The notes under the pieces are model-generated. The model was not told where the DNA came from. It was given only the letters and a program-made list of their open reading frames with translations, and searched no databases. From DASTFP01 sp963816855 (GTDB taxonomy: Bacteria > Verrucomicrobiota > Verrucomicrobiia > Chthoniobacterales > Terrimicrobiaceae): DNA of 64,000 nt. This document shows, one piece after another, positions 17,354 through 26,730 of this stretch (positions within the stretch are counted from its first letter, which is position 1; every line of letters begins with the position of its first letter). A program made the translations under genes and the position numbers. The DNA lies in contig CAWFMA010000020.1 of NCBI GenBank assembly GCA_963816855.1, positions 1-64,000 on the forward strand, given 5' to 3'.

Positions 17354-18418
17354 CTACACGGCAACCGGCTTCTGCTCCAGGTCGGACTTGAAGCACGCAT
17401 CCAGGATCTTCTGAATTTCCGCCCCGCGCGCAAAGTCCGGCTGATCCTGAACGCCGGTGAGAATCGATTTTACGAACCGCTGGTAAATGGTGGGCACCGG
17501 CGCCGCTTCGACATCCTTCCATATCCCTTGGTCGAGATCCTTGCCGACGCTGATCCGGTAGCCGGTCGTGGTCCGTTCGGAATCGATCTCGACGGAACCC
17601 TGCGTGCCGGAAAGCTTGAGATGAAGCCGATTGATGTGCCCTCCGGACCACCTGGTGGTATGGATCGTGCCGAGCGCGCCGTTCTTGAACTCGATGCTCA
17701 GGACGGCGGAGTCGTTGGCATCCAGCACGTATTCTCCCACACGGTTGCGCGGAGCTTTGCGAAAGGCTTTCAGCCGGCAATAGACCGAGGCGATATGGCC
17801 GGCCGGATAGGTTGCAAAATCGATGATGTGCACGCCGATATCCCCCAGCGCCCCTTTGCTTCCATGGCCGGACGAGAGGCGCCAGAGCCAGGTCGGAGTC
17901 GTGCGCCAGTCGCCCCAATACTTGCTCGGAAGCCAGGATTGGAGATAGCTCGCCTCGATGTGCCGCATCTCGCCCAGCGTGCCGCGCTGCACCAAAGAAG
18001 CTACAGCCTGGATGCAGGGCCAATCGCGGTAGGAAAAATTGACCATGTTGATAAGGCCCGTCTTGCGCGCCGTCGCCACCATTCGCAACGCGTCGGGATA
18101 GTTGAGTGCAAGAGGCTTTTCGCAAAGCACGTGCTTGCCCGCCTTGAGGCACTGGACCGAGACCGGCGCATGAAAAGCGTCCGGGGTAACGTTGCTCACC
18201 GCATCGACATCTGCGCGCGCCAGCAAATCCTCCAGCGTAGAATAGGACTCCGGGATCCCATGCTGTTTGCAAAAGGTTTCCGCTCGCTCGCGGTCGACGT
18301 CGACGGCCGCGACGATCCGGCAGTGCTTGACGATTTGAAATCTTTCGGCGTGGTAGCCGGCCATTCGCCCCGTTCCAATAATGGCGAGGCGAACCTCTTT
18401 CTTACGTGTTTTGTTCAT
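17354..18418 (-). CDS. Gfo/Idh/MocA-family oxidoreductase, paired with ThuA
   Basis: 354 residues. Nucleotide-binding start IIGTGRMAGYHAERF and the catalytic motif CEKPLALN. It follows a ThuA-domain gene by 12 bases on the same strand. This pairing recurs in 3-keto-disaccharide metabolism (ThuA/ThuB of Sinorhizobium), so a role in oxidising a glycoside or trehalose-like sugar is likely. It is only distantly similar to the oxidoreductase at 16281, so this is not a recent duplication. Confidence 0.85.
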   Translation of the reverse strand: MNKTRKKEVRLAIIGTGRMAGYHAERFQIVKHCRIVAAVDVDRERAETFCKQHGIPESYSTLEDLLARADVDAVSNVTPDAFHAPVSVQCLKAGKHVLCEKPLALNYPDALRMVATARKTGLINMVNFSYRDWPCIQAVASLVQRGTLGEMRHIEASYLQSWLPSKYWGDWRTTPTWLWRLSSGHGSKGALGDIGVHIIDFATYPAGHIASVYCRLKAFRKAPRNRVGEYVLDANDSAVLSIEFKNGALGTIHTTRWSGGHINRLHLKLSGTQGSVEIDSERTTTGYRISVGKDLDQGIWKDVEAAPVPTIYQRFVKSILTGVQDQPDFARGAEIQKILDACFKSDLEQKPVAV

Positions 18419-18430
18419 GACAGATAAAAA

Positions 18431-19201
18431 TCATTTGTGGCCGACCGTGGAGCGCAGGTACGCGTCAGAATCGGCTGGCAGCGGTTCGAGAGGCATCGTG
18501 TTCGGACAACTGTCCGGGATCCGCACCGAAGGCAGCGCCCAGCGGATGGCGTTGGCAATGACGCGCTGAACCTGCGGATGATGATAGCTCGGGTAGGTCT
18601 CGTGGCCGGGACGGAAATAAAATATGCGCCCGTTGCCACGGTACCAGGTGCAACCGCTGCGGAACACCTCGCCTCCGCTGAACCATGAAATAAAGATCAG
18701 CTCGTCGGGAGCGGGAATTCCAAACGGTTCGCCGTACATCTCCTCAGCAGCGATCTCGAAATATTCGCCAATGCCCTGCGCGATGGGATGAGCCGGAATC
18801 AAATTCCAAACGCGCTCCTTGTCATTCGCTTCGCGCCACTTGAGCGAACACGTCGTGCCCATCAAGGCTTTGAAAATTTTCGCGTAGTGACCCGAATGCA
18901 AAACGATCAGCCCCATCCCTTCGAGGACGCGCCTCTTGACGCGCTCCACGATCTCATCGCTCACGTCCCCGTGAGCCATATGCCCCCACCAGACAAGCAC
19001 GTCGGTGCTGTCAAGCACGGCCTCCGTCAGACCGTGCTCTGGCTGGTCAAGGGTGGCTGTCCGAACCTCTAGGCCCGGTTCCTTTCGAAGAAATGCCGCG
19101 ATGGTTTCGTGCATCCCTTGCGGATAAATTTCAGAAACTTTCGGATTCTTTTTTTCGTGGCGAAACTCGCCCCAAACAGTGACCTGCGACGGAGTGGACA
19201 T
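18431..19201 (-). CDS. ThuA-domain protein (trehalose utilisation type)
   Basis: 256 residues from the ATG at 19201; the frame is open to 19414 but family similarity starts at VTVWGEFRHE. Class I glutamine-amidotransferase-like fold with VLVWWGHMAHG, LIVLHSGHYAKIF, and a C-terminal IFYFRPGHETYP block. ThuA proteins take part in metabolism of 3-keto disaccharides together with a Gfo/Idh dehydrogenase, which here is the next gene, 12 bases downstream. Cytoplasmic; no signal peptide. Confidence 0.85.
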   Translation of the reverse strand: MSTPSQVTVWGEFRHEKKNPKVSEIYPQGMHETIAAFLRKEPGLEVRTATLDQPEHGLTEAVLDSTDVLVWWGHMAHGDVSDEIVERVKRRVLEGMGLIVLHSGHYAKIFKALMGTTCSLKWREANDKERVWNLIPAHPIAQGIGEYFEIAAEEMYGEPFGIPAPDELIFISWFSGGEVFRSGCTWYRGNGRIFYFRPGHETYPSYHHPQVQRVIANAIRWALPSVRIPDSCPNTMPLEPLPADSDAYLRSTVGHK

Positions 19202-19274
19202 ACGAATAGCTCCAATATCAGACGGATCCGAACGGATCAATCCGGACAAATTGTAATGTCTCCGATCGAACGCC

Positions 19275-20903
19275 TCAAGGCCTTCTCTGTGCGCTCGATC
19301 GAAGTTCGCCGCCGCCCTCGCGGAATCTCGGCAGATTATTCCTGCCCTCGATTCCTTCGGGAGGGGCTGCCCCTGTCGGCCCGAACATCGAAAGATGACC
19401 GCTTTCGTTGCCAAGCTGGTCGAGGTCCTGGCGGCGGCCGTCGAGCATCTTCGCGGCCTTCTCGCGTTCGCCCTGAAGCTTTAGTCCATATCCCTGCGGA
19501 AGCGGCTCGGCAGAATCAAGTGCGGCCAACGAGACGTTCACGCCGCGCGTGACATCGGGGTCCAGTTGGAAGGAAAGGTAGGGATTCGACTCGCGTTTCA
19601 ACACTCGCCGATCGAAGCTGCGAGCGGCCCAGACGAATCCGCCCGCGACGATCAGGGCCGCAGCCAGGGAGGACAAAAGGCGCGACCAGCGAATGCGAAT
19701 CTTCCCGTAATACGCTAGCACCACGCCAAAACTCAGAAAGGCGAAGCCGCTGGCCGAGGCGATGACCTGACCATAACGTGTCAAGGTCATCAGGCTGACG
19801 TAGAGAGGCGTCGTTTGATCGGGCAGACCAAGCCAGCGTGCCAGGAAGGTTACCGCATCGACGGACGAAGTGGGCGACCCAATGCACGAAAGGAAAGTAA
19901 CGATTGGCACAAGCCATGTCTCAAGCGGCGGAACGATCACCCCATTGAGAAACAAGGCGAAAACAACAAAAAGATAGACGAAAAAATTGCCCAACTGGCC
20001 CAGCGGATAGGCGACAGAAATGTTTGTGCGAACGATCTCTCCGCACTCCGGATCATCGACGCCGCAGGCTTGGGCCAGACGCTGGGTGGCGGAAGAGATA
20101 TAAGGCAGCGCGGAAACCGAAAGCGTTGTTGCCACGACGATCAAAAACGCGGATCTCATCTCTCGCAGCACCTCTTTTCGCTGGAGGGGCGCGAACGCCG
20201 CGATGCATCCCGGGATGATCCAGAAGGTCAGAAGCAAAGCGCCCGCAAAAAAGAGAAAGAAAAAGAGCGCAACCTCCTCCATGGCTTTCAGCCTTATGGT
20301 ACCGGCCAGATCGGCGAAGAGAGCAAAGACAGCCAAGGGTGCAAACCGCACAACCGCGTTCCAAAATTTCAGGCTCGCCAGGCGAATCCCTTCAAGAATC
20401 GAAAGCAGCGCTGCCTTCTCTGGCACATGCTGCAACGCGACGCCATAGAACAGGCAGAAGAGCACAACAGCCGGCACATAGTTCCTGGACAACGCGGTGA
20501 AAGGATCGCTTGGTATAAGAATATCGAGCAGCCCCGGAGCATCTTTAACGGCACGGTCAGCCACCCAACTGGTGGCAAGCGCTTGAGGAATCCCTTTCGC
20601 CAGCAGAATCAGCAAACCGAAGGTTATCAGCCACAGCGCAACGTAAAATTTCCACCCGGAGCAAAAAAGCCTCCATGCTTGAGCAGGCGCCAAGCTTCCG
20701 AGGCCGTGCATTAGCGAACAGATGAGGTAGGGATAGACGGCGACTTCCAGAAGCATCACATAAACGTTTCCGACAGGACGAAGGAAATGTGCGTAGTCGC
20801 CAAAAAACACCCCCACCAGAATTCCGGTGATTCCTCCCGCCGCAACCGGCCAGACCGAAAGGGGCGCCGGACCGGAAGGCGTGCGGCCTGAGGACTTGAC
20901 CAT
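19275..20903 (-). CDS. Dicarboxylate/amino acid:cation symporter (DAACS family)
   Basis: About 542 residues from the ATG at 20903. Eight or more membrane helices span residues 20-420, with the glutamate-transporter hairpin features (GSPTSSVDAVTFLA, then GFAFLSFGVVLAYYG). It imports dicarboxylates or acidic amino acids with Na+ or H+. After the last helix (about 430) a 110-residue soluble tail follows that I cannot assign; relatives in some phyla carry a periplasmic solute-binding domain in this place. The tail is rich in charged residues and may be a truncated or shifted version of such a domain. Confidence 0.75.
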   Translation of the reverse strand: MVKSSGRTPSGPAPLSVWPVAAGGITGILVGVFFGDYAHFLRPVGNVYVMLLEVAVYPYLICSLMHGLGSLAPAQAWRLFCSGWKFYVALWLITFGLLILLAKGIPQALATSWVADRAVKDAPGLLDILIPSDPFTALSRNYVPAVVLFCLFYGVALQHVPEKAALLSILEGIRLASLKFWNAVVRFAPLAVFALFADLAGTIRLKAMEEVALFFFLFFAGALLLTFWIIPGCIAAFAPLQRKEVLREMRSAFLIVVATTLSVSALPYISSATQRLAQACGVDDPECGEIVRTNISVAYPLGQLGNFFVYLFVVFALFLNGVIVPPLETWLVPIVTFLSCIGSPTSSVDAVTFLARWLGLPDQTTPLYVSLMTLTRYGQVIASASGFAFLSFGVVLAYYGKIRIRWSRLLSSLAAALIVAGGFVWAARSFDRRVLKRESNPYLSFQLDPDVTRGVNVSLAALDSAEPLPQGYGLKLQGEREKAAKMLDGRRQDLDQLGNESGHLSMFGPTGAAPPEGIEGRNNLPRFREGGGELRSSAQRRP

Positions 20904-20912
20904 CAGGCACAA

Positions 20913-21857
20913 CTAGCGAGGGAGCGACTCAGAAGAAAGAACCAACACGAGCACCGTAAGGGGCAACCTGTGATCGAATCAGGTTTGGTCCCAGCACGAT
21001 TTGGCTCGTTCCCCTCCCGCAGGCTTGTCCAAACTCACGATGGGCAGGTATGTTAAACTCAACAGCCCTTCGTGTTCGCCCGTGGTCGCAGACGGAACCA
21101 CGTGCCGCGAAGGTCCGACGAAGAGCCCATTTATGCCTCCTAACGGGAGCTATCCGCGCGATATGATCGGCTATGGCCCCAATCATTCGCGCAGGCTGTC
21201 GGGGCGGAAAAGGGAGAGCGCGTTGAGGGGCGCTTAAGCTATCGCAGCGGCTACTACCCACCTGGCTTGGTGACCCGCCTCGGAAAGCTCACCCCGATCG
21301 CCAGGGGCTGTTGTCGACCGAGATCTTCGAACGCTGCCAGCGCAGCGAGAAAGCGTTGATGTCGGGTTCGAGTCTCAAACAATCAACCCCATACTTAAGC
21401 CGTAGAAACCCCATATACAAAGGGTGCTGGGTATTTTTGCAAAAATCACCGTGAGTCATTGCGATTCACCAAAAAGCACCAAAACGGCCGATATCTTGGA
21501 GCAGTTGGCAGCAGAAGTGGAGCGGGAATAACTGCTAACATCATCCGGACCGCCGAAAAGGGCATGCCCGAACCCGCATCAAATTTGCCCGCAGCACCAA
21601 GGTTTACAACTCGGTGAATCGCCGCGACGCTTTAGCTGGCCTTTTTAACGATCTTCCGTTAATTACTGACCCCCCAACATGGAGGAAAACGAACCGTTGG
21701 AATGGCTTGAGCGCCTGGTCTTGCAGGTTGTGGTTTAGTTTATGGGAACTGCAGCACTGGGGCCGTAGACAGGCCTTCTCTTGCTAGCTCTCTTACGTGA
21801 TCCATCGCCCTGACTTTGAGGCATCGCGAGACGGACCCAGTATGTTGAAGCGGCCCA
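20913..21857. other. Long non-coding stretch at the left edge of the accessory graveyard
   Basis: About 945 bases with no frame that looks coding. The right half probably holds the eroded 5' end of the ISL3-type transposase and its lost terminal repeat. A GGGTTCGAGTC word near 21365 resembles a tRNA T-loop but no acceptor or anticodon stems accompany it. Confidence 0.5.
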
Positions 21858-22735
21858 CGCCAAGAACTCGTGGCGAAGGTGCGGGCGATCTCGGTTGACG
21901 AAACCAGTGCCATCGTTACGTGACCAATGTGCTCGACGCGCAAACTCGTGAACTTCTCTTGATGGTTGAAGGCCGTAGCGCTCAGGCTCTGGAAGACTTC
22001 GCCCAAGCGTTGGTGGCCCACGGGGGAAAAGTCGAACAGATCGCTATTATCAGCATGGACATGAGTCCGGCCTATCAAAGCGGAGCGAGCCAGTTCTTTC
22101 CGCAGGCCCAGATCGTTTTCGATCGCTTTCATCTTATGCAAATGGCCGGCCAGGCTGTCGATCAGGTCCGCAAGGAACTGGCCCGCCAGGGAGCCGAGCC
22201 AAGGGATCGCTCTGGGCGCTGCGAGGCAATGAATGGACCCGTAGCCAGGAACAAGGCCAGCAAAGAAGTGCGCGTGCAATCGCTACCCTAAACGCGGACG
22301 GGTTATCGGCGTGCGCGACATGCTCCAGGACATCCTCGCCGATGAAGATCAAGAGGCCCTGCGCTGGTGGTGCAAGCGGGCCAAGCTCAATCGGTTCGAC
22401 CCTTTTCGCGAGTTGGCAGCGAGCATTCGACAACATTGGAGGGGCGCTGTCGCCTTCCTCAAAACTCGACTCACCAATGGCGCGATCGAGGCGGTTAACG
22501 GTCTGCTCCAACTTGCTAAGCGTTTGGCCAGAGGATTCCGCTCCCTGCGTTGCTTCCGCATAATGGCTTATCTCAAAGCACTGGTCTTCACCTGGACTTG
22601 TTCCCTCAAGCCCTCGCCTGTTACCCCAGTCAAGATAGCGAATGGCCTCTGTTCCGTTGCTCCACAAGCCCCGGATTCCCTTCTTGAGGGGCCGCGGTTG
22701 GCGACGAGCGGCAGCTTTCGGCCAATAGCCTGACC
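21858..22735 (+). pseudogene. ISL3-family transposase, decayed
   Basis: Pieces in several frames: AISVDETSA (first catalytic Asp) near 21880; then 21920-22290 with YVTNVLDAQTRELL, ISMDMSPAYQ (second Asp) and FDRFHLMQ; then 22311-22733 with the C-terminal TNGAIEAVNGLL (Glu) and the ARGFRSLRCF helix typical of ISL3. Frameshifts lie at about 21905 and 22200-22310, and the N-terminal zinc finger and HTH are missing. Dead copy; no terminal inverted repeats recognised. Confidence 0.75.
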
Positions 22736-22897
22736 GTATACCCGCGCACCCGGTTAAAAAATTCGATCGCATCGGCGACGGTGGAGGGCTTGACGCATCG
22801 AAACCCTAACCGGAGAGCAATGGAGTTGTAGGAGTTCGGCTCTGACACTGTAATTTCGCGACATTTGTGGTAAGCTTAACCTTAAGGGAGTAACGCT

Positions 22898-23425
22898 ATG
22901 AATGACGAGGATCGCAATCGCGAAGAGCGGAGGCGCGAGGAAAAGCAGCGCGAGGAGGAAGAGCTCCAGCGCAGGAAAGGTGCCGAGGATGACGCCATTT
23001 ACCACGAGGGTTTAAGAAGTGGTGACTATCGTCGTTGGTTCGCCAGGCGCGGCTACGTATCGTCTGCTGATGCTTCAGAAGTTGGGCAAGCCGCTGATGA
23101 TGAGGCTTCCGTGGTCGGACCGATCGACAAACAGGCGTGGCAGCAAGAGGCGATGGAGGCCGTTTACGAAGCACAGCAGTCCTTATGGGCTTCGATTCTT
23201 CACTTGAGTGGCTCTCATAACTCTTCGTGGGAGACTGGATTTCTGAACGACCTCATAACCGCCACCACGCTCAGTGCCGATGACGAAAACGTTCTGCACA
23301 CGATCGACCGGCACATCTACTCGAGCGAAATGAACTACCGCTTCTCAGATCTCACAAGGGATCTCAGGTGGCTTAAATCCAAGATTGAGGAGTATCGGTT
23401 GGTTAAGGAGATGGCCTCTCAGTAG
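22898..23425 (+). CDS. Hypothetical protein between two dead transposases
   Basis: 175 residues with a good ribosome site (AAGGGAG, 7-8 bases before the ATG). The first 30 residues are an extreme Glu/Arg helix (EERRREEKQREEEELQRRK), followed by a globular region with many Trp and Tyr and a C-terminal coiled coil. No signal peptide, membrane segment or known motif. Intact, unlike its neighbours, so it may be under selection or recently acquired. Function unknown. Confidence 0.6.
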   Translation: MNDEDRNREERRREEKQREEEELQRRKGAEDDAIYHEGLRSGDYRRWFARRGYVSSADASEVGQAADDEASVVGPIDKQAWQQEAMEAVYEAQQSLWASILHLSGSHNSSWETGFLNDLITATTLSADDENVLHTIDRHIYSSEMNYRFSDLTRDLRWLKSKIEEYRLVKEMASQ

Positions 23426-23580
23426 CGAGTGCATTGATCTTTCTTCGAAAATGCGGACTGGGCTTTTATTTGTTAGTTGAGGTTAATGGCTTGGCTTGCG
23501 GATTGAAAGCCCTCGGATGATTGGACCGGGTCGTTTCCGGCGACTTGAAGAACTCGCGGAGTTGTTCATAGCAAAACCGG

Positions 23581-24296
23581 CTAGAGCCGACCTGCTCGAT
23601 AAGGTGGGTCTCGCCGCCTTTGCTGCCGCCGCCAGAACAACCCTCGGCGCTGGGAGCACAGCCAGTGCTCTTCGAACTGCGCAGGCGAGCGATAACCCAG
23701 GGCGCTGTGTCGGCGATGGGTGTTATAGAAGGTTTCGCTGTCGTCGAAAACCATGAGTTTGGCTGCGGCTTTGGTTGGCGGAATCGAGCCCCCGAAGGAT
23801 TCGGTTTTCAAGGTGGCAACGAAGCTTTCAGCCAGGCGTTATCATAGGGTTTAGCTTTCCGACTCATGCTTGGAATGACCCCCCAGGCGCTCAGGCACTG
23901 CTGGAAAGCATCGGCGGCATATTGGCTGCCACGATCACTATGGTGGATGAGGCTAGAGAGCGGGCGCCGACAGCTTACCGCATTCTTGAAGGTAGTCGTG
24001 GTCAGTTCAGCGAACATGTCTCCCCGCAGTGGTGAGCGATGCAGCGGCGCGAACACATCGACAGTAAAGGCCAGATAAAGCCAGCCCTCCTGGGTCTCGA
24101 TGTCGGTGATGTCGCTCTGCCAGAGCTGGCCCGGGCCCTCGGGCGCGGGAATCTTTGTCAGCCAGTTTTCGGCGATCTTATGATTATGGCGCTCTCAGTT
24201 GTGCGAGGTCACAAACGGCGCTTCTGCCGGGTGCGCAGCCCACTCTCCCGCACGAGCCTGGCAACCCCGGGGTCTTGCCTTTCGGCCCCGGACCTT
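23581..24296 (-). pseudogene. IS3-family transposase (OrfB), decayed
   Basis: Reading from high to low coordinates: LVRESGLRTRQKRRF, an in-frame TGA near 24200, then the rve core with WQSDITDIETQEGWLYLAF (first Asp), IHHSDRGSQYA (second Asp) and PYDNAWL. A one-base deletion near 23840 drops the frame exactly at the catalytic Glu; the next frame continues with ATLKTESF and NTHRRHSALGYRSP. OrfA and most of the HTH are absent. The element ends against a LacI-type gene it seems to have disrupted. Confidence 0.8.
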
Positions 24297-24927
24297 GCCG
24301 GCTATGTGGGAATAAATGATCGCATAGCCGGTCGAACTGCCGCTTGGGCGATCGCTCGTTGCGCCAGTCGAGCTGGACCTGTCCGCATATTGATCGGCAG
24401 CCATGGCTATCTCGGCCAGGAAAATCGCGAGATCGGATTTCGAACCTATTTTCGCGAAAAGGCCCCTACCTTCAGGATTCTCGAACCGGCTGTCTGTAGC
24501 GACGATCCCGAAATAATCGCCTATAAAGAAACGATCGAGATGCTTCACGGTTCTGAGAAGCTAGCTAGTGGGTCTTTACAGCATCGGCGACGGCATCAGG
24601 GGGACTATTCGTGCCGTTGAGGAAAGCCAACTTTCGCCAAAGCCAGCTTACGTCTGTCACGTGATTACGTCGCCTACGCGTGGTGGTCTTATCAAAGGAA
24701 GGGTCGACGTCATCATTGCTCCTGATATGCTCGAGCTTGCGCGAGCGGCTCTCCAAATGTGCCTAACAGTCAAGGACGCACCGCGCCTGACGAAACAGAC
24801 AGCTATTGTTCCGTTCCTAATCTATACGAGCGAAAACGCCTTAGAATCGACGAGTGCTCTCACAACAATGCCCGGGGATCAGAAAAAAAGGGGAGAAGAG
24901 TCTTGCGGTAAAAGGATTCGCTGTTGA
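24297..24927 (+). pseudogene. LacI-family regulator, ligand-binding domain only, frameshifted
   Basis: Two frames together give a periplasmic-binding-protein-like domain: GINDRIAGRTAAWAI, VRILIGSHGYLGQENREIGF, then after a shift near 24560 GLYSIGDGIRGTIRAVEE and RVDVIIAPDMLELAR. This matches sugar-responsive LacI regulators. The DNA-binding N-terminus is missing because the IS3 remnant abuts at about 24297. The protein cannot act as a repressor. What it regulated is unknown. Confidence 0.7.
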
Positions 24928-24997
24928 GGCGGCTCTCCAGCCCCCCGGTCAAAACAGCACTGGTCCGAGACCTCACGACTCTCGTGTCACGGGGGTC

Positions 24998-25441
24998 TCA
25001 GCTACCTTGGAGGGCCTTCGGAAACCGTTCTGAGTCCGAGACCCAGCCCAGGATCACCTCGGCGCTCAAGAGCGGGGCATCGTGATTGCTGCGCGGCAAT
25101 CCATGCCCGATTGACTCGCTCCTCCAGTCTGCTAACAAGACGAATAAGTAGTCCCGGAATATCGCGTCCCGGAGTGTCGAATCCAGGCAGATATTGGTGG
25201 TGCAACCCGTGATGACGAGATAAATCACGCCCAACTTCTTGAGGCGCGCGTCAAGTCGGTCCCGAAGAAGCCACTGAACCGCGTTTTGTAAATGACATCA
25301 TCGTCGGGCTGCGGCTTGAGTTCAGGAACGATGTCCGTATTCCAGGTGTCGCGGATGAGGATTCGGCTCTCCTTGCCATCGCGAGCGATAAACCTTCTCC
25401 GTGAGATCGATTGCTTCGACAGGAAGGTTCTCACATAGTCC
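24998..25441 (-). pseudogene. Isochorismatase-like hydrolase (RutB-like), truncated and frameshifted
   Basis: The upper frame (25441-25225) reads IRDTWNTDIVPELKPQPDD and KTRFSGFFGTDL; after a shift near 25240 the lower frame reads YLVITGCTTNICLDSTLRDA (the cysteine nucleophile region) and GHGLPRSNHDAPLL. This is the cysteine-hydrolase fold used by RutB and N-carbamoyl hydrolases. The N-terminal aspartate strand is missing. Dead gene in the eroded zone. Confidence 0.7.
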
Positions 25442-25886
25442 ACCGTCTACCAACAATCGATCAGCACTATTCGATCCTGGTGACGGCGGAACACAAGGCG
25501 ATCAGGGGCCGCCAGGGGAATCGAAAAAAGTGCTCAAGGACCTGAGGATCGGGAGCCCATCCGCTCGCTGAACTTTGGAATCCCCCAGAGGCAAGTGGAC
25601 ACGACTTGCAGCGTCACTGGGAACGTCTCGCGCTCAGCCTCCCGGGATATGACCCGCTCCGGGAAGGACCCGTGAATTCAGTTGGTTGCCGGCTTCGCTC
25701 GCCTCCTGGCAGGTTCCGGCGTCCCGCGCTCGAGTCTCTCCCGATCTCGCCTCGAACTTAGCCTCAGCGCCGCGAAAGTGAATCTCTCTCGATGTCTCAA
25801 CTCTCGATGTTTCACGGAGACGATTTTTCTTGACGCCCGGCGCGGATTCGCTCGCGGCGCGACGCGTTCCGGTGTTCTATGGCGCG
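25442..25886. other. Non-coding stretch with a base-composition change
   Basis: 445 bases with no supported gene. Composition shifts towards higher GC from about 25800 and stays high until about 26565, marking a block that holds the phosphoesterase and the DUF6362 remnant. Confidence 0.4.
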
Positions 25887-26345
25887 ATGAGGATCGGCGT
25901 CATCTCGGACACGCATGGGCTGCTGCGCCCCGAGGCGAAGGAGGGGCTCGCCGGTGTCGACCACATTATCCACGCGGGCGACATCGGTAGCCCCGAGATC
26001 GTGCCGCGCCTGCGGACGATCGCACCGACCACCGCGATCCGGGGCAACGTCGACACGCAGCCATGGGCGAGCGCGTTCCCCGACCGGACGACCCTGGTGC
26101 TGGCCGATCGGTCGATCCACGTGCTGCACGATGTCGGAGATCTGGACTTCGATCCGCCTGGGCAAGGTATCGCGATCATCATCGCGGGGCACTCGCATCG
26201 ACCGAAGATGGAGACCGTCGACGGCGTGCTTTACCTCAACCCGGGCAGCGCCGGGCCTCGGCGGTTCAAGCTACCAATCACGCTGGCGACGATCGACCTG
26301 ACCGCCAATGCGATCCGGCCGGAGCTCCACGAACTCATCGCCTGA
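25887..26345 (+). CDS. YfcE/MJ0936-type metallophosphoesterase
   Basis: 152 residues from the ATG at 25887, where the family starts (MRIGVISDTHG). All metal motifs are present in order: SDTHG, HAGDIGS, RGNVD, HDVGD and AGHSHRP, followed by NPGSAGPRR. It hydrolyses phosphodiesters in vitro in this family; the natural substrate is unknown. Codon use is strongly GC-ending compared with the neighbours, and a DUF6362 remnant of alphaproteobacterial type follows on the other strand, so the gene was probably acquired by transfer. It looks intact. Confidence 0.88.
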   Translation: MRIGVISDTHGLLRPEAKEGLAGVDHIIHAGDIGSPEIVPRLRTIAPTTAIRGNVDTQPWASAFPDRTTLVLADRSIHVLHDVGDLDFDPPGQGIAIIIAGHSHRPKMETVDGVLYLNPGSAGPRRFKLPITLATIDLTANAIRPELHELIA

Positions 26346-26361
26346 CCTCCGGCGGGTAGGC

Positions 26362-26550
26362 TCATACCGCGCGGGCGATGACGAACCGCCGCCCACGCCG
26401 GGTGGTGCACCCGCCGACCGTTCGGCTACCAGGCGATGACACTGAGCGCGTATTCCCACCGCCGTGTGCGGTGCGCCGGCTGATGCCGAAGCGCTAGCAG
26501 AGCTCCTTCCAGGGCGTGCCCTCGGCGCGCCGCCGGCACAGCGCTCGTCG
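26362..26550 (-). pseudogene. DUF6362-family protein remnant
   Basis: Conceptual frames give LCRRRAEGTPWKELC, a stop, RFGISRRTAH, then after a shift RWEYALSVIAW, a stop, and after another shift RRFVIARAV at the C-terminus. This order matches the C-terminal HTH half of DUF6362 proteins, known mostly from alphaproteobacterial genomes and phages. Two nonsense codons and two frameshifts make it dead. High GC as in the adjacent phosphoesterase. Confidence 0.6.
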
Positions 26551-26730
26551 GCGTCGGATTCGACGTGACAATTTTGAACCATCAAGTGACTATCCGTTGC
26601 TTGGCCCTATTCGCTTCTGATCAGCCACTTGTCGAGGAGGGGCTTGCGTTCCAAAGGGGATCGAGCGAATCGTTGGCTCGTATTGTTCGGGAGTGGACAC
26701 TCGTGACATCAATCAAAGGAGACGAACCAA

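Noticed and set aside
21360..21385. GGGTTCGAGTC word like a tRNA T-loop
   Set aside because: Flanking bases do not pair and no other arms exist.
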